From: Acorus gramineus
Lineage: Eukaryota > Streptophyta > Magnoliopsida > Acorales > Acoraceae
Length of the DNA stretch: 64,000 nt
NCBI GenBank assembly: GCA_030737835.1
Contig: JAUJYN010000024.1
Location: forward strand, 1,821,974-1,885,973
Direction of reading: 5' to 3'
Shown here: piece after piece, positions 12,182-25,759 of the stretch
How the letters are laid out: each line of letters starts with the position of its first letter
Numbering within the stretch: the first letter of the stretch is position 1
Translations under genes and position numbers: made by a program
The notes under the pieces: generated by a model
Databases searched by the model: none
What the model was told of the DNA's origin: nothing
The model's input: the letters and a program-made list of their open reading frames with translations, nothing else

Positions 12182-14248
12182 TTCGGATGAACTTTAAAGA
12201 GACAGCACACTGCGCCTGTGTATCTTTGAATTTGCATCTTCCATAAGGAGGTGTTTTCTTCAGCCTTTAGTTTTGTTTAATTTTTTGTTGTAGTTTTGGC
12301 AAGCTTCCCTCACCCCTGCCCCTGTTATTGGAAGTAGCTTTCTTGGTCGTTATGCTTTTCTCTCACTTAAAATTATTGTTAGTCCTTGCTTTCTCATATC
12401 AATTTCAAGGTTGTTTAAGTTTATTTTAATTGATGTTTTATTGAAGCATATGATTTGGTCCCTGTTATTGGATCCTTGCTTTCTCATATCAATTTCCATG
12501 TTAGAAATCTGACTTCATTGGGTTATTCAATTCATCAATATCTAGAGTGGAAATGTAACAGTTAGAGGAAAAAGATCAATTCAAAGACTCGATAAACTTG
12601 TGCAAAAACCTTTTAATCAAAGTATATTCAGTTGAAGCCTTTCCCTTGTATAATCCCCCGCAAGTAATGCCATGTTAAAGGAAAATGATATGTTCAGCTT
12701 TATTTTTAGCCCTCACCGCCTTTTTTTTTTTCAAACATATATATTTGCCCATTGAAATATATATTGTTTAAAAAGTAAGTATATAATTAGAAGAACTAGC
12801 AAGTTTTTTTATCTTTGATTTTTTTTTTTTAACATACATTGTGTTAGTAGAGTATATATTGCTCTATTATAGTATACACTCTAATAACAGAGTGTATAGG
12901 TGATTGTAGAGGTGTTTTTAGGCTATAGACATGGCTGCAAAATGATGGATTGGGTGTATGGCGCTCCATGTTAAAATCTCCACATGCAAAGCCCTCCAAA
13001 AAAATGATCAAATCACAGAATTGACCGCCACAATTTGAATACAGAAGATTGAAATCCAGAAAAAACACATTTGAAAAGATAACATAAATCTGGGTAGTGG
13101 TGACAAAAAAGATTGTTTGTTCAAGAAATGAAGATGACAGGTGAAAGTGATTGGTCTGGTTTTTGTTGATCCGTATATGGTTAGAGTAGTGTTTGTCCTA
13201 CTTCGTGTGTCACAGTCCTTAGTATTAGATGCATTGCTGCCAATAGTATTTTAAAAAAATGGATCAGACAGCTTAATATATGTATACACTTTTTAGATAT
13301 GAATGAATATTAACATTCAGATTCAGAACGATATTTTAATATGATTGATTTGTTATACATGAAAACAAGTTGGGAGATGTTGCAAGGAGAATGCAGGGGG
13401 TTATTTAAATCCTGAATATTATGATTTAATCAAATCTAAATGATGTATAACATGTAACTTTCGAAGCTAATATCTTTAGGCGAAAAGATGAAAATTTGGA
13501 GGACTACTCGTTAGGTTCTGCTAAAAATGTCTCATTGACCACATTTAAAACTGTGACAGTTGTAAATGTATTTTGAGCGTTGATATACTCAATCCGTTTT
13601 ACAATCGTAGCCTCATACATAATGGTAACACAAAATATATTGCGTTATTGTAACATATAGAGTTCTATCATAGTGTATGAAACACAAAAAAAATTTATTT
13701 TTTTAAAATGAAAAAAATACATTAATGTATCTCAGCATATACTTCATTTCATATACCAGCATGTACTTCAATGGATGAATGTATGATTAAAAAAAAAAAA
13801 ACCGTGTGAATTATAATTGAGATTACAATTAGAGCTGGACATTTCATTTTTCATATATTTTTCATTACTCATAATAGATCACATGATTTTGGAAAAATCG
13901 TCCCAAAAATGCCACATTGTTTGAGGTTATAAGCAGTAAGCACTTTGATGGATTTTTTAAAATTAATTTTTAAGTGCATATAACTTTTAAATAAGCATAT
14001 ATGATCGGGAGATGATTTTTGAGATTGGGTGTATCAAAACTCTAATAAAACAGATCACGAATGACACAAAACTGGGAATGAAAACTCCTACCACCAAAGT
14101 TGTTATCCCCACCACTCAAATTGTACGATTTGAATATAGTTCAAATCTAGTTTTAAAAAATAGCTTGATCAATTATGGAAACACTACCCCGTATGGCGAG
14201 AAACATAAGGCAAGAATAATAAAGAATAGATGAGAATATTTAAAAAAA
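12182..14248. other. 3' UTR of the cp31-like gene, then intergenic DNA
   Basis: The first 250 bp or so probably hold the 3' UTR (T-rich, with a repeated phrase CTTGCTTTCTCATATCAATTT at 12387 and again near 12475). The rest is AT-rich with no recognisable gene. A segment around 13573-13690 (TATACTCAATCCGTTTT and onward) is shared with 18010-18130, so it is a dispersed repeat. Confidence 0.5.
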
Positions 14249-14689
14249 GTTATTCGTTTTGATAGAATAAACCTCGATAGTTATGTCTGGATAAGCTAGG
14301 ATAAAGCTTGATAACTATTCTAAGAAAATTGTGGAATTGCTTATCAAGGCTTATCTATACCAATGGATAAAAATATCCTTATATGTCATTTTAAAAAATT
14401 TATCTCACCTAAGAAACTCACACATATTCCAAAAACTGTCACATCTATCAAATCAATCATATATCTCTCACACTATTCTCAGAGGGTATAATTGTCATTT
14501 AAAAAATCATAAACTCTTATTCATCCCTTATCAACCATTTATCATCACTTTATCCAAGGTGAACCAAACAACAAAAAAGTTATTTTTACGTTTCCCAATG
14601 AGAATAATAAAAAAAAAAAACCAAATAAAAAGTTACTTATTCAGCCTGGATTGTTATTTATCTCAATATAGCTATCGGGAGCGAATAAC
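14249..14689. mobile_element. Candidate MITE with GTTATTCG termini
   Basis: The left end GTTATTCGTTTTGATAG is inverted-repeated by the right end (reverse complement GTTATTCGCTCCCGATAG). The interior is AT-rich and non-coding. I could not settle a target-site duplication. Confidence 0.45.
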
Positions 14690-14941
14690 CTAAAATCACA
14701 CCCCAGACACTTTCACCCAATTTCATTTGTGGCAATTACTTCATCATTTAAGATAGCTGGAGATGTGAAGTGTCCTCGCATGCTGATGAATGAGTATCAT
14801 TTGGATTTTTAACTGTGTCCCAATCCATACAAAATATGTGTGGGAAAATAAAATAATATTATTAAATCTTATGAAAAAACATCAAATTATATAAAATAGT
14901 TATTAAAATATTTAGATCATGCTAATTATACTCAGTATTCA

Positions 14942-15428
14942 GGCCCATGTTTGGATACAGAATAAGATTTATTCTGAGGTATATAGTTATACTAGCGTAA
15001 GTGAGTATAGTAGTAGAATAAGTGATTTTGTGTTTGGTTGTGTTTTAAATTATTCTCGTTGGGAAACATAATAATAAAGTTTTTATTGTTTAGATAAAAT
15101 GTGAATTAAGTATGGATAATGATTTATAAAATATGAAAAAATGATGATAGTTGATTTTACATGTGATTTATAACATTCTTTAGATAAAATGTTAGATAGT
15201 TGTTTAGATAAAATGATGACAGTTGATTTGACAGTGGACCCACATTCTTTGGGTGGAATAACCTGGAATAATTTTAATTCCAAGGTTTAGCTAGAATCCA
15301 TATACCACTTTATAACATTTTATTCTGGCATAGGTTATCCCAGAATATTCACTACATCTAAACACTAAAAATAATTTATTCTGCTTTATCCCAGGTTATT
15401 CCATGGCCTATTCCGTATCCAAATGGGG
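14942..15428. mobile_element. PIF/Harbinger-like MITE, copy 1
   Basis: The left end GGCCCATGTTTGGATACAG matches the inverted right end (reverse complement ACCCCATTTGGATACGGA). Its interior (TGTGTTTGGTTGTGTTTTAA, then ACATAATAATAAAGTTTTTA) closely matches the element at 26146-26573, so the two belong to one family. The 3-bp flanks are CAG on the left and TAG on the right, compatible with a diverged 3-bp duplication. Confidence 0.6.
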
Positions 15429-16340
15429 TAGGGTTGCAACTTGTTATACTGTAATTACTTATCTTATCTTATCCAACATAACCGCGAATTAAAAAGTAAA
15501 AACATGATTTGTTGAATTTATTAATACCCTCATATAAGAGCAACTAAAAAAACGGACATATTGATAAACTGTTATAACAAAAATATATTTATTTATTGTT
15601 TATATTCGACCCGCTCCAACAAAATGTTCGCGAATTTAAGTGGACATATAATAAAATTAGAATATTTAGTTTCAAGCCCAAATAAAAAAAAAAAGTTGAC
15701 GATATTAAAACACTTTAAATACTTTTGATTGGTAATGTGTGTGTGTTAATAGTTTTATATTATTAATTATTAAAATGTTTAAAAGTTTCAAAATATATTT
15801 GTAAATATGCCTGCAACATTTATCTTCTCTTTTGTATACAAATAAAAATGCAAGGGCAGCTCCAGACCCACCAGCCTAATTGTTGATCCCCCCAACCAAC
15901 TTAACACGCCACCCAATTTTTTTTTGTTACTTCTTAACCCACCATCGTATATATTCATCGCACACTAAACCTAAACCCACCACCCTCAGTTTTTCCAGTT
16001 CTCTCTCCTTTTGATTCTTCTCTTATTCTCACCCTGTTCTCTCCTCCTGAACCCATTGATTCATTCATCTCCACCTCCCCCCAACGGTCGCCGTCCGAGA
16101 CCGTCACTGACTGGTGAGAGACTAACCTCAATCCCTCCTCCTCCACTGCCCTCTACCTCTCCAAAAAACAATCCCGTCTTGGTTACTCCTCAACAAACCC
16201 AAACCATAAAACAAACCCCACTCAGAAAACCCCTCCAAGGTACCCACACAAGATCACCAAATCCTCCCTCATGTGGGGTTCTTCTTTTCTCTCGTCTGAT
16301 CCGTTTTTTATGTCAACAAGTGCGACCACACGCACGTCGC
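15429..16340. other. Intergenic DNA, no gene recognised
   Basis: AT-rich sequence is followed by a pyrimidine-rich stretch (about 15960-16260) that resembles a transcript leader. The reading frame at 16011-16412 is proline-rich low complexity with no known domain. Confidence 0.4.
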
Positions 16341-16349
16341 CCCATAAGT

Positions 16350-16410
16350 AGGGTGGAAGAGTTGCACCAGTCCATAGAGAACGCCCCGGTTCGACCCCGG
16401 TCTCCATTAT
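16350..16410 (+). other. Possible tRNA-like (SINE) head with A- and B-box motifs
   Basis: GGTTCGACCCC (16388-16398) matches a pol III B box, and TGGAAGAGTTG (16354-16364) is a weak A box at a short distance. No cloverleaf or anticodon stem is convincing, so this is at most a SINE relic. Confidence 0.25.
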
Positions 16411-17030
16411 AGCAAATATTAAAGGTTATTTTTTTCTTTTTTAAGAGTAATAAATCTAGTTAAGTTAATTTTAATTATAACAAGTGATAATATTGCATAT
16501 TTCCATTGAGAAAGATTGGTGACATACAATAAAACTATGTTATTATAAAAACAAATAAATATTTAAAAGGAATATATAAAGAAACCTACTAAAAAACGCA
16601 CAGAAACAAGAGAGACAAAAGACACTGTTACACATGATCCTTATTTGCAGCCTCACACGATTCACTATATTATTTACAGGAGTAAGAACTTGATTTTCAT
16701 GAAAGTAAATGCTTAGATACATCAAATATACACCTTTCAAAAAGTTCAGAGGATGCGGGGGTGCTGTCCCTAAAATCATCCAAGAGTTGTACTACAAAAC
16801 AAAAGGCCAACAAACAAAAATGCTAATGCAATCAAACAGATCAATTTCCAAAAAAATAAAAATAAATAAAAAATAAAAAAACAAAAAAAACCACCCTTCA
16901 TACAACACGGCATGAATCTAACTAGATTTATTGAACAAACTTACATTAATATGATCATGTAACATCACCAGAGGAGCACAATTAGATATTTCGATTTTCA
17001 ATCATTTTCAATGTATGTGATATAACCATC

Positions 17031-17111
17031 CCCATTTGATGAAAATTTGGGGCTGTTCAGTATTGACATGTAACCCCATTTGATGAACCAAAATTTGGGG
17101 CTGTTCAGTAT
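17031..17111 (-). repeat. Short tandem duplication in the probable 3' UTR of the NET-domain gene
   Basis: CCATTTGATGA followed by AAATTTGGGGCTGTTCAGTA occurs twice (17031-17063 and 17074-17111), about 100-170 bp beyond the stop codon on the minus strand. Confidence 0.7.
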
Positions 17112-17206
17112 AACATGTTCAGTATATCTAATATGTAAGAGAGGAACTGACCATCTTGAGGGGGAAAAAACACCTCCATATACATCTTTGCATGTACATC
17201 AAAACA

Positions 17207-20200
17207 CTATAATGAGATGTTGTTCGCTGTCGCCACTAATTTCACATGAAAGTACAATCTCCAAAGGGTAACATCATCCTAAGAAAGAAAAATAAACCAT
17301 AAATATCAATTATGAGACATTAAGTAATGGTATATGTCACGCTCAGTCCTTTATACAGTCCCTTTAAACAAGTTTTGATTCTTGGCTAACGCAATACGTT
17401 CTTTTATAAAAAAATAAAATAAAGTATATAGTTGTATAAATTGAATGCATATATTTTTACGTTCACAAAAGAGTATACATTGACATAGTGGAGCTTATAA
17501 TGTGATAGGTGATTGCAAACAAGACTATAAAAAGGACTGAGTGTATCGATGCCCTAAAGTAATTGATGAGGCCAAACAATCTCACTTCAATGCGAAACTA
17601 ACCTCCTCTTCCAAGTCGACATGAATTTCATCGGGTGGATTACTTTCCGAAGGCTTCCTGCTTTGGATGATATTTATGACACGGTCCAGTGCATTTCGTG
17701 GGATCTTCTTTATCATGTTGAGTAGTTGTTGCTTCTCAGCAAGGGTCATAGGCCTGCAAAATGAGTCCAAATTGGTGATCATAGAACTGGCAAGAGGTGA
17801 TTTGATAAGATAATTCATAATGTGTATTTTTTTGGATCCATCCTAGCAAACAAAATATTAATCGAAAATATTTAAATCACATCTAATAAGATAAACACAA
17901 CCAACATTTGTTTGGAAAGCCAATCTAGTTGGAAAATAACAGTTGTAACAAGTTCCTAACAGAATAACTTGCTGCAAAAACTCTACAACCTGACAGTTTA
18001 TCTACACATTTGATAGTATATCAATATACTCAATCCGTTTTGCAACACCATTTGCAGTAGCTATTGCACTAACACAACATATGCAATTGCGTAGTGCAGT
18101 GTACTCCACTATGTTAGTATATACTTTTTTGAGTCGGTCAGTTTATACTATATTACAAAAACCACAAAAATACATGCATTCAATTAATATGAATATGTAC
18201 ACATTTTTTTTATTAAAAAAATGTACTTCATTAGACAAATATATACTTCAAAAACTAAACGGGGCTGCCAAAAGGACTGCGCATCCAATTTTCCGAAAAA
18301 AACTCTAAACAGGAAGAATGAAATTGTTCTTTCAGTGAGAAGTCCTTCCAGATATTTTTGCATACAATTATCAGACATAGATGCATGTAAGCAAACTATA
18401 TTAATGGAAAATCTTATTTTTACCATGGGTGTCAAATGCACGAAGGGTTCTCTCCTGATCGTCTGTAGACAGAGTATGAAACATGGAGACTGGCCAAAAA
18501 TGGAATTTAAACATGATCATTTTAACACTTTTATTCTTCATGTCTAATATGCTGTCCATCGATATAGATTCCAAGCAAGGTTATAATCCATGGACAATCC
18601 TTCAGTGCCATTAAGGCATCCATTTATACTTTGCCAGAGAAATTATGCATCACCTGCTTCTAGGGAATAAAAAACTCAACAAACTTCTTTAAAATTTAGG
18701 TTACATACATGGAAACCTTGCCAGAAAGAAAAATGTCAGCTCCTTTGTCTGAACTCTAGTATTTGTTCCCATGGTAAAAAAGATGCATGCCAATGTAACA
18801 AGGATAACAAGTCTCTGGGTCATCATTGGATTTCAGTTTCCTGTCAGACCTGCTGTTTTGGTTTCCACTAAAACACCCCCTAGTTGAACATAAGAACATC
18901 AACTTACCTCCACGACTTCGCTTTAAGAGGACCATCTTCATGTAGAGAGAGTGAGTGCCATAGGGTTCCATAAGACATCAACTTTTTATATTGTTCCTCG
19001 TGCTTTGTGGTGCTTTGAATATTACATAAGGCTCACTTTTATAATATTATAAAATGACAATTATAGTTTCAATTATTACCGAGTCAAGCAATAAACACAC
19101 TCAATTGTTGACAAAAATCAAACTCCCACGTCCCAATTGAGAATTAGGTGTCGTCAATCTGGAAAATTCCAAACTTCTAGGCTATGTGATGTAAAAGTAC
19201 TTTGGACAGACAGAAGTATCCTCAAAGGTCATTGTTGGCAATGGCATTAATTTTAATATTAATACTAAACCATAGTTATATAAACCAACTAATTCTTTGA
19301 GAGCATCTCAAGATTTAGCCCTCAGAAGTACTTAGCCATGCTGCAGGTTTAACTGCTACTCCAACTTGCAGCTTCTCCATGAACCCTTTTATTTCAAAGA
19401 AATGAATATTGTCCTAAAACCACCGGGAACACCCAGTCTTCTCTAATTATGCATATCCGAACATTAACAAGAACTCCATCACGATAGGAACCAAAGCAGT
19501 GTGTTCAAATTATCATGATGCTCCTGACAACTATGAGCAAGGTCCAGAGTATATAATACCTGAACATGGACATCAAAATATTCATGTATTCTTCAAGTTG
19601 CTGTCCCATCTTCCTGAGCTGAAAATAAAATTCAATTTTAGTCAAACTATTCAAGGCAACCTCATCTTTTAAGCACAAGCCTGTGACTTGTGATTATCTG
19701 TAATCATGTTAGTTACACATGCAACAAACAGAGCCCACACAGGATGGCTCTTTGGCTAGACGCATGGATTTGCTCCCCATAGGTCTCTACTTTGAATCCC
19801 ACCAGCCTTACATGGTGCAAAAGGTTTGTGGGCTATTCTATGCACCTGAGGTTTTTTCAACTCTTGTTGGGGTTCCTTGCCCAATATGCATATTGAACAT
19901 ATGCGCAGTTCAGTAAGATGTAAAAAATCGCAGAAAATACTCCAATATTCTAAATCTGCCATGAATTATCATAAAAAATCCACTTAAGTACCTTTGCATC
20001 TATTTTTCGAGCTTCGTCTGTTCCTAATTCGTTGTTGAATGAGAGATTTTGAAATTCATTGTCCACCTACATGAATTTCAGGATCCAAATTGACAATACA
20101 TAAAGTGATCAAATAACCAATATAACTATACTTGCTGACAAAACAACCTGAAGTACAGAAATTGGTACATCCTTGGGGTATATGTTTCACAAAGCATAAA

Positions 20201-23200
20201 GATAATGGAAATGGACATGATAGGACAAAATTCTGATCTTCCCTAAGCTTTCACTCTAAACAGATTGCATATCAATGGTCAGAGCTCTTAACTCTATAGA
20301 TAAAGAATCCCCAAGAGAAATGATTCAAGTCAATAAAATTATATTGTTGATTTGATACAAACAAACACTTTGGTCTCTTGATATTAGATGTGTCCATGCT
20401 CCATTAATTTATCTTATCCAATAAGACTGTTTTATGATAAGAGGGCTTGAAATGCAGAAGCAGCGGCATGAAGTTGCCAATTATTGGCAGATAATTTGAT
20501 GTACAGGATGGTTGCCTGATATAATGTTTAGAGGAGAAGATGCACAATTACTGTCATTTCATTTATTTTTTCTTTAAATGGTCGCTGAAATCATATGTGA
20601 AGAACAGAGAATTTCAAGTATGATGACATAGTTTCTGCAGTTCAAGTAGCTCAAAAGAATTCCCAAAGAGTGGTGGAAGTGCAGAACGCAGATGGTTGTT
20701 CGTAATTATGAAATAATACAAATAAATGGAAAACTTGGACACATGATATTCAATGCTTCCTATGTTTTTAAAATCCAATTTTTCTTACAGACAGGAGAAA
20801 GCTGCTGTGCATAATATCCTAATTCATTATGGCAAGAATATAAAACAAGTCAAAGAACCATGTTGCTTGGAAGACTATTCTTAGTTGTATTGAAACTCCA
20901 CTGAACATATGATAGAACTGTCTACTCATGAAGTATATATCTTTTTGTCATATAACATTCTTTCTGACGATCAGATGACAATAACTAATACTTCATCTAA
21001 GTACAACAATCTGTGATGGAATTCCATACTTCCTCTAAAATCAGATCAGGAAGTCCAAGGACAGCATAAATTACATATACTACGAAGCAGTGACCCACTG
21101 GGAATGCAGAAATAGGAATACCCGGGTTGCTCTAAAAACCAGTTATAGCTCAAGGATGGCTCTATACATGCTGATAAAGATCCTCTCATCTTAAAGAATA
21201 ATACCACACAGATGACATTTGGAGAAGATGGATCTTTCTAGAAATTAGCTAATCCCATATTATTTTAGTTCTACTTAATTAGCTGATATGCTCCTCTTCT
21301 TTTTTTTTTTTTTTTTTTGAGAGAAAAGGGAAGATAAAGTTAGTATGCTCCTAAATATGATCAAAACAAATGAGATTGCCAACAATCAAAGAACAGAGCA
21401 ATTGCAATGCAAGTAACACCAGATGCATTTTCTCTATGTATTGAATGCATTGTCCTCTTTTCTATAGGCAAATAAAAAAATTACGGGCTTAGGAGCATGA
21501 AACGGAAAGGAGTGCTGTGGCTATCTCAAATAGGGCCTTAGAAGTGCCATTAATTCTTTAATAGCAAAAGCAATTGTATCTAAATGTCATAAAAGTAATC
21601 ACATTTGGTTAGTAATTCACTCTGCAAGTACAAAATCATTCCCTTGTGTATGTGCATGTGTGGGTGGTGGTATGTATTTGCTGCAAATGAAGTATTAATA
21701 AATTAAATCTGTGTATTTACCATCAGAACCAATAGTTAAATTTAACTTCTTGCTGTCTCATGAAACATGTCAAAAGTGATTCAATTATTCCTCCTCATCC
21801 ACTATTATATCTGAAAATAAACTTGAAGGATGCAAACCATTTGTGCATTGAATTTATAAAGTTTTATTTTCCTGTTGTTTGAAAGACACAATAGAACTAT
21901 TTCAATATTTCTTAAATAAAAAAAGAAAGATAGATGTATACAATATATAGTCAGAAGAAAGTGATAAAACATGGACCTTTTTCAATAAAGGAGTTCCGGA
22001 AGTTCTGGCTTGCCCGTCAAGAGGATTACCAAGAGAGGAGGAAGTAGATTTCTGCTTTTTGTATAAACGCTCATTCATGCCTTCATTTGTTGCATCCAAA
22101 TAACAGGGAATGCCTTCATTTTCAGGGAGATGTTTTTGAAATTGGAATACACGATCGCATACCTGCTTCCAAAATTAATTCTTTAAATATAATCATTAGC
22201 AAACGGTATGCAAAATACCAAGAAAATGTTTGAAATGTCTCAAGATGTTCACTAACAATAGGGGAGAACAGATCCCACATACATGATTTCTTCAAATCAA
22301 ATTTTCAGACAGAACATTAATGGCTCCAGACATAGGTGGACGGGCACAAACATATCTAGTTATCTGAAATTAAGAACTTACAATGGACAGAATATAAAAA
22401 TCAGAATCCTGATCACCTAGCCATGGGGAACAGGATTGGTGTTTGTGTGTGTGAGTATCATCTCTACATAACAAAGAAGTATTAATGGTGTCTCAAGAAC
22501 TCAACAATTTGATACAACGCTTTAGAACATCTGGAAAATGAAACAACCAAATGACTACAAACATGATGAAGTCCATATGGATCTGCAAACTTATGCAGCA
22601 CATTTTTCATCGGGGATATATAGAGAATTTGATTGGACCAACAGACAATATCGAGCATATAAGACACAATCACATTCAATGTCACCATCAATACAACTTG
22701 TTGCTCAATTGTCTGGAATCATCGTATTCATCACATGCAGCAAAATTCAAATATGTTCATAACTGAGAGAAATGAATGACATGCGGACTTAGTAGCCAAT
22801 ATAAATAGAAGAAAATATGTGATGTGCTACATAGTTCTAAATGACTTCTGTGATTAATATGCCACATGCTGTAACAAACATAAATAAGAAATACAAGTTA
22901 ACATAATGCATACTGATCTATAACTTCAGTGATTCAAAACAAACACCACAATTTGCAGTAATGCCATCATAATTTTAAAAGCAAGCATATCTCTACCAAT
23001 TTCAAACCATTACACTAGTTAATGAAAATGCGAGATGTGAACTAACCTCATCAACTTCATGATCTAGAGCAAATTTACTTTCATTAAGCATTGCTGTCAA
23101 TTTTTCTATCTGGAAATCAGAAAGGCCTTTTATCCCCCTGCTGAACAATCTTTCTTCTGAAGATGTTAAAACCGAAGGCTCATGATATGGAAATACGTCT

Positions 23201-23310
23201 CCATTGTAAGAGAGTAATTCTAGCAAGGCATGTTTGAAGAATCCAAGATAGTCAGGCCCTGCTTCTTCTGGGTCAACTCCAGCTGATAAATTCCGTGGAA
23301 CTTCTGACAT
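17207..23310 (-). CDS. NET (BET extra-terminal) domain protein without bromodomain, six exons
   Basis: The exons on the minus strand are 23310-23047, 22162-21977, 20066-19992, 19618-19560, 17753-17603 and 17278-17207 (stop TAG 17209-17207). All have GT-AG borders and join in frame to 268 aa. The C-terminal region (about residues 195-262) contains PMTLAEKQQLLNMIKKIP, PPDEIHVDLEEEDD and VTLWRLYFHVKLV, the conserved blocks of the NET domain. In BET proteins this domain binds short lysine-rich peptides of chromatin regulators. No bromodomain precedes it; the N-terminal 190 residues contain VDPEEAGPDYLGFFKHALLE, a Ser/Lys-rich stretch and a short helix (residues 176-194). Such bromodomain-less NET proteins exist in plants, probably as nuclear chromatin or transcription adaptors (inference). 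The start is uncertain: the ATG at 23310 is in frame, but ATGTCAG just there could also be a 3' splice site, with the true start further up. The donor after exon 2 (GTCCAT) is weak. Without splicing, exon 5 would read on to a stop at 17584-17582. Confidence 0.8.
19741..19916 (+). mobile_element. SINE-like element head in an intron of the NET-domain gene
   Basis: TTGGCTAGACGC (19752-19763) and TTTGAATCCC (19791-19800) resemble pol III A and B boxes at tRNA-like spacing, in the opposite orientation to the host gene. The short frame running through it has no known homology and is probably not coding. Confidence 0.35.
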
Positions 23311-23643
23311 GGGAAATCAGAATTTTTCTTCTGATATAAGAGAACAATTTGAATTTCTGTCAGTTCTGTAGCTGAAAAAATCCGGAAAAAAAAACATACA
23401 GGCAACAAAGCTACCATGAACTTAAATTTGGTGATAAGAAAAAGTCAGTATTTAATTGTAGATGAACACATAAACATGGGAAATCAGAATTTTTCTTCTG
23501 ATATAAGAGTAAGCAATTTTAATTTCTGTCAGTTCTGTAGCTGAAAAAATCCGAAAAAAAAAAAAATACAAGCAACAAAGCTACCATAAACTTAAATTTG
23601 GTCATGAGAAAAAGTTAGTATTTAACTGAAGACGAACACATAA
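23308..23643 (-). repeat. 168-bp tandem duplication at the 5' side of the NET-domain gene
   Basis: CATGGGAAATCAGAATTTTT starts a unit at 23308 and again at 23476. Both copies run on through TTTCTGTCAGTTCTGTAGCT and AACAAAGCTACCAT. The duplication covers the putative start codon or first splice site of the gene and the sequence before it. Confidence 0.85.
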
Positions 23644-24315
23644 ACATGAAAGATTCATTGTTGAGAATTCACTCGAGGAAAACGCAAACACTCAAAACTC
23701 CGATACCAATCTAACACCACAAGGCGCATCTAGCTCAATGATCAAGAAAGGAAGAGCAAATATTAAAAATATGGATGAAAGATGATCAAAGAAAGTCAAC
23801 ACTTTTAAACTAATCTTCAGGCTGAATCCATAAACAAACAAATAGCACAACCTAAAATTTATTCATAATCAATCTAAAACAATATATAAATTCAGGCCAC
23901 CTTCAGGACCAGTTTCTAAAACTATTAACAAATTAACAATAATAACAAAGCCATTCACCCAACAATGTGGGGTCAGTTACATGGAACATTTTCTGCTCTT
24001 AGTTTTATAGAGGGTCACATCTACCCTTATATAGACATTTTAACATATCATTTCTGGCTGATTTCATAAAAGTTAGGGTCTTGCCCTTATCCTAAGAGCA
24101 CCTTTAACCATACCCATGTTGCTACTCCTAAGCAGTATAGACATTGGTCCCTGGTACAAGTTTGGAAACAACCCAAACAATTCAGTCTTATCCTTTATTG
24201 CAGTTTTAAATTCCTTAAATAAACCAACAGCATTTTAACTTAAAAAATAGTAAAGGGATAAGTCCAAAAATTATGTATTGGTTAATTCCATTTTAAGTTA
24301 AGTTGTATTCCATGC
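23644..24315. other. Upstream region of the NET-domain gene, nothing else recognised
   Basis: AT-rich sequence with no recognisable promoter elements or coding blocks. Unseen 5' exons of the NET-domain gene may lie here. Confidence 0.4.
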
Positions 24316-24539
24316 AGCATGAACATAGACACAGACATGGGACACGGAAACACACACATGGTGATATGGCAAATTTTGAAAAAATAGGACACTAACATGG
24401 CAAAAACATGACAACAAATATAGAATAATAATACACTAGTACCATGCATGTGTGAAGAACACATGTATGGTGCAAGAAGAACATGTTCGATAAACATTTT
24501 ATATATTGTTTCATGATGAAACATCTAAAAGTATGTGGT

Positions 24540-25620
24540 ATACCGGGTGGCGCTGTGCTTCTCAAAGCGGTGCTCACTGACGTCCCTCTATACTTTTTTC
24601 CTATCTTCAAAGTTCCTTGTGATATCCTCGAGAAGATGGAAAAAACAAGGATCTTTCAAAGGAACGGTACCGAGGAAAACGACAATGGTCCTCACTTAGC
24701 AAATTGGGACGTTATTAGTAGGGACAAGAAAAAAGGTGGCATGGGTGTTATCAATCTCTACAACATGAACAAAGCTCTAATAAGGAAATGGCTTTGGAGA
24801 ATGATGGACAATCCGGACTCCTTGTGGATTAGAGTCATTCATGAGAAGTATTATTCGGGGAGTTCAAGATTGTCTTTGATTCCTCATCATAGAGTTATTA
24901 TATCAAAGGTGAAGGACATACTTAAGTTGACCAAGGTGATCAAAGAGATGATTGTTCTCTCCCCATGTAACGGGGTGAAAGTGAAACCCGATTTTGGAAG
25001 GACAATTGACTTCGTGGAGCTTCTACGGCTTTTTCTCTTTCCCAATCTATTCTGAATGGAGTTTGATGAGAATGACATCATTTGTGATTCTTTTACTTGC
25101 TGTGAAAATTCAATCATTTGGATCCCACAATTGCGGCGTAGCCTTAATGATGTAGAAGAGGAGTTAATTTCGTTCCTTGCGGCTCTCCAAGAGGTAGACT
25201 TGAACTTCGAGGTGGAGGATTCAGTGCTACGGAAGTTGTCCCCTCGTTCCAAATTTTCCATGAAGTCCTTTTATAGGATGCTAAACAAGAACCCTTCTCC
25301 TTTTCACTATTCTGCTTAGAGTGCCTTATTTGGGGTGCCTTCGCCCCTTTAAAGGTCTACTGCTTCATGTGATTACTCACACTTGACAAAATTCTCACAA
25401 AGATTAATAAATCGAAATCGGTGAAAAATTCCAATGTCACCTGCGAGCTTTGCGGTTTAAATGATGAGACAAGGGACTACTTATTCTTCAATTGCACATT
25501 TAGTGAGAAGCTTTGGGGGAAGGTGGGTATGACCCTTAGGTCCCATTTCTCTTTTGATGATATTGATGAAATGGCACTGGTTCATGAAAAGATAAAAGCG
25601 CGGTGATCGTAGAATCTTTT
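24540..25620 (+). pseudogene. LINE (L1-type) reverse transcriptase C-terminus and zinc-binding region, decayed
   Basis: The peptides GGAVLLKAVLTDVPLYFFPI, GGMGVINLYNMNKALIRKW and DSLWIRVIHEKYYSGSS match the end of the plant L1 reverse transcriptase. The downstream blocks FSMKSFYRMLNK and CELCGLNDETRDYLFFNC match the zf-RVT region that follows it. At least two stops and frame changes (for example near 25053 and 25317) break it. The endonuclease and catalytic RT core are missing, so this is a 5'-truncated LINE copy. Confidence 0.85.
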
Positions 25621-25759
25621 AAACTTCCAATAATTGGTTCCACATGCGATTTGTTGGAGCATTTGAAATACCCAGTGAATGTCTTTCAACAAAGGAGGGT
25701 GTACTTAGAGAACAATTGGGCAGCTATATTCTCTCCCCATAAAGATTGTGTAACTATCA

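Noticed and set aside
16350-16410. tRNA gene
   Set aside because: Only the B box is good; no acceptor or anticodon stems pair.
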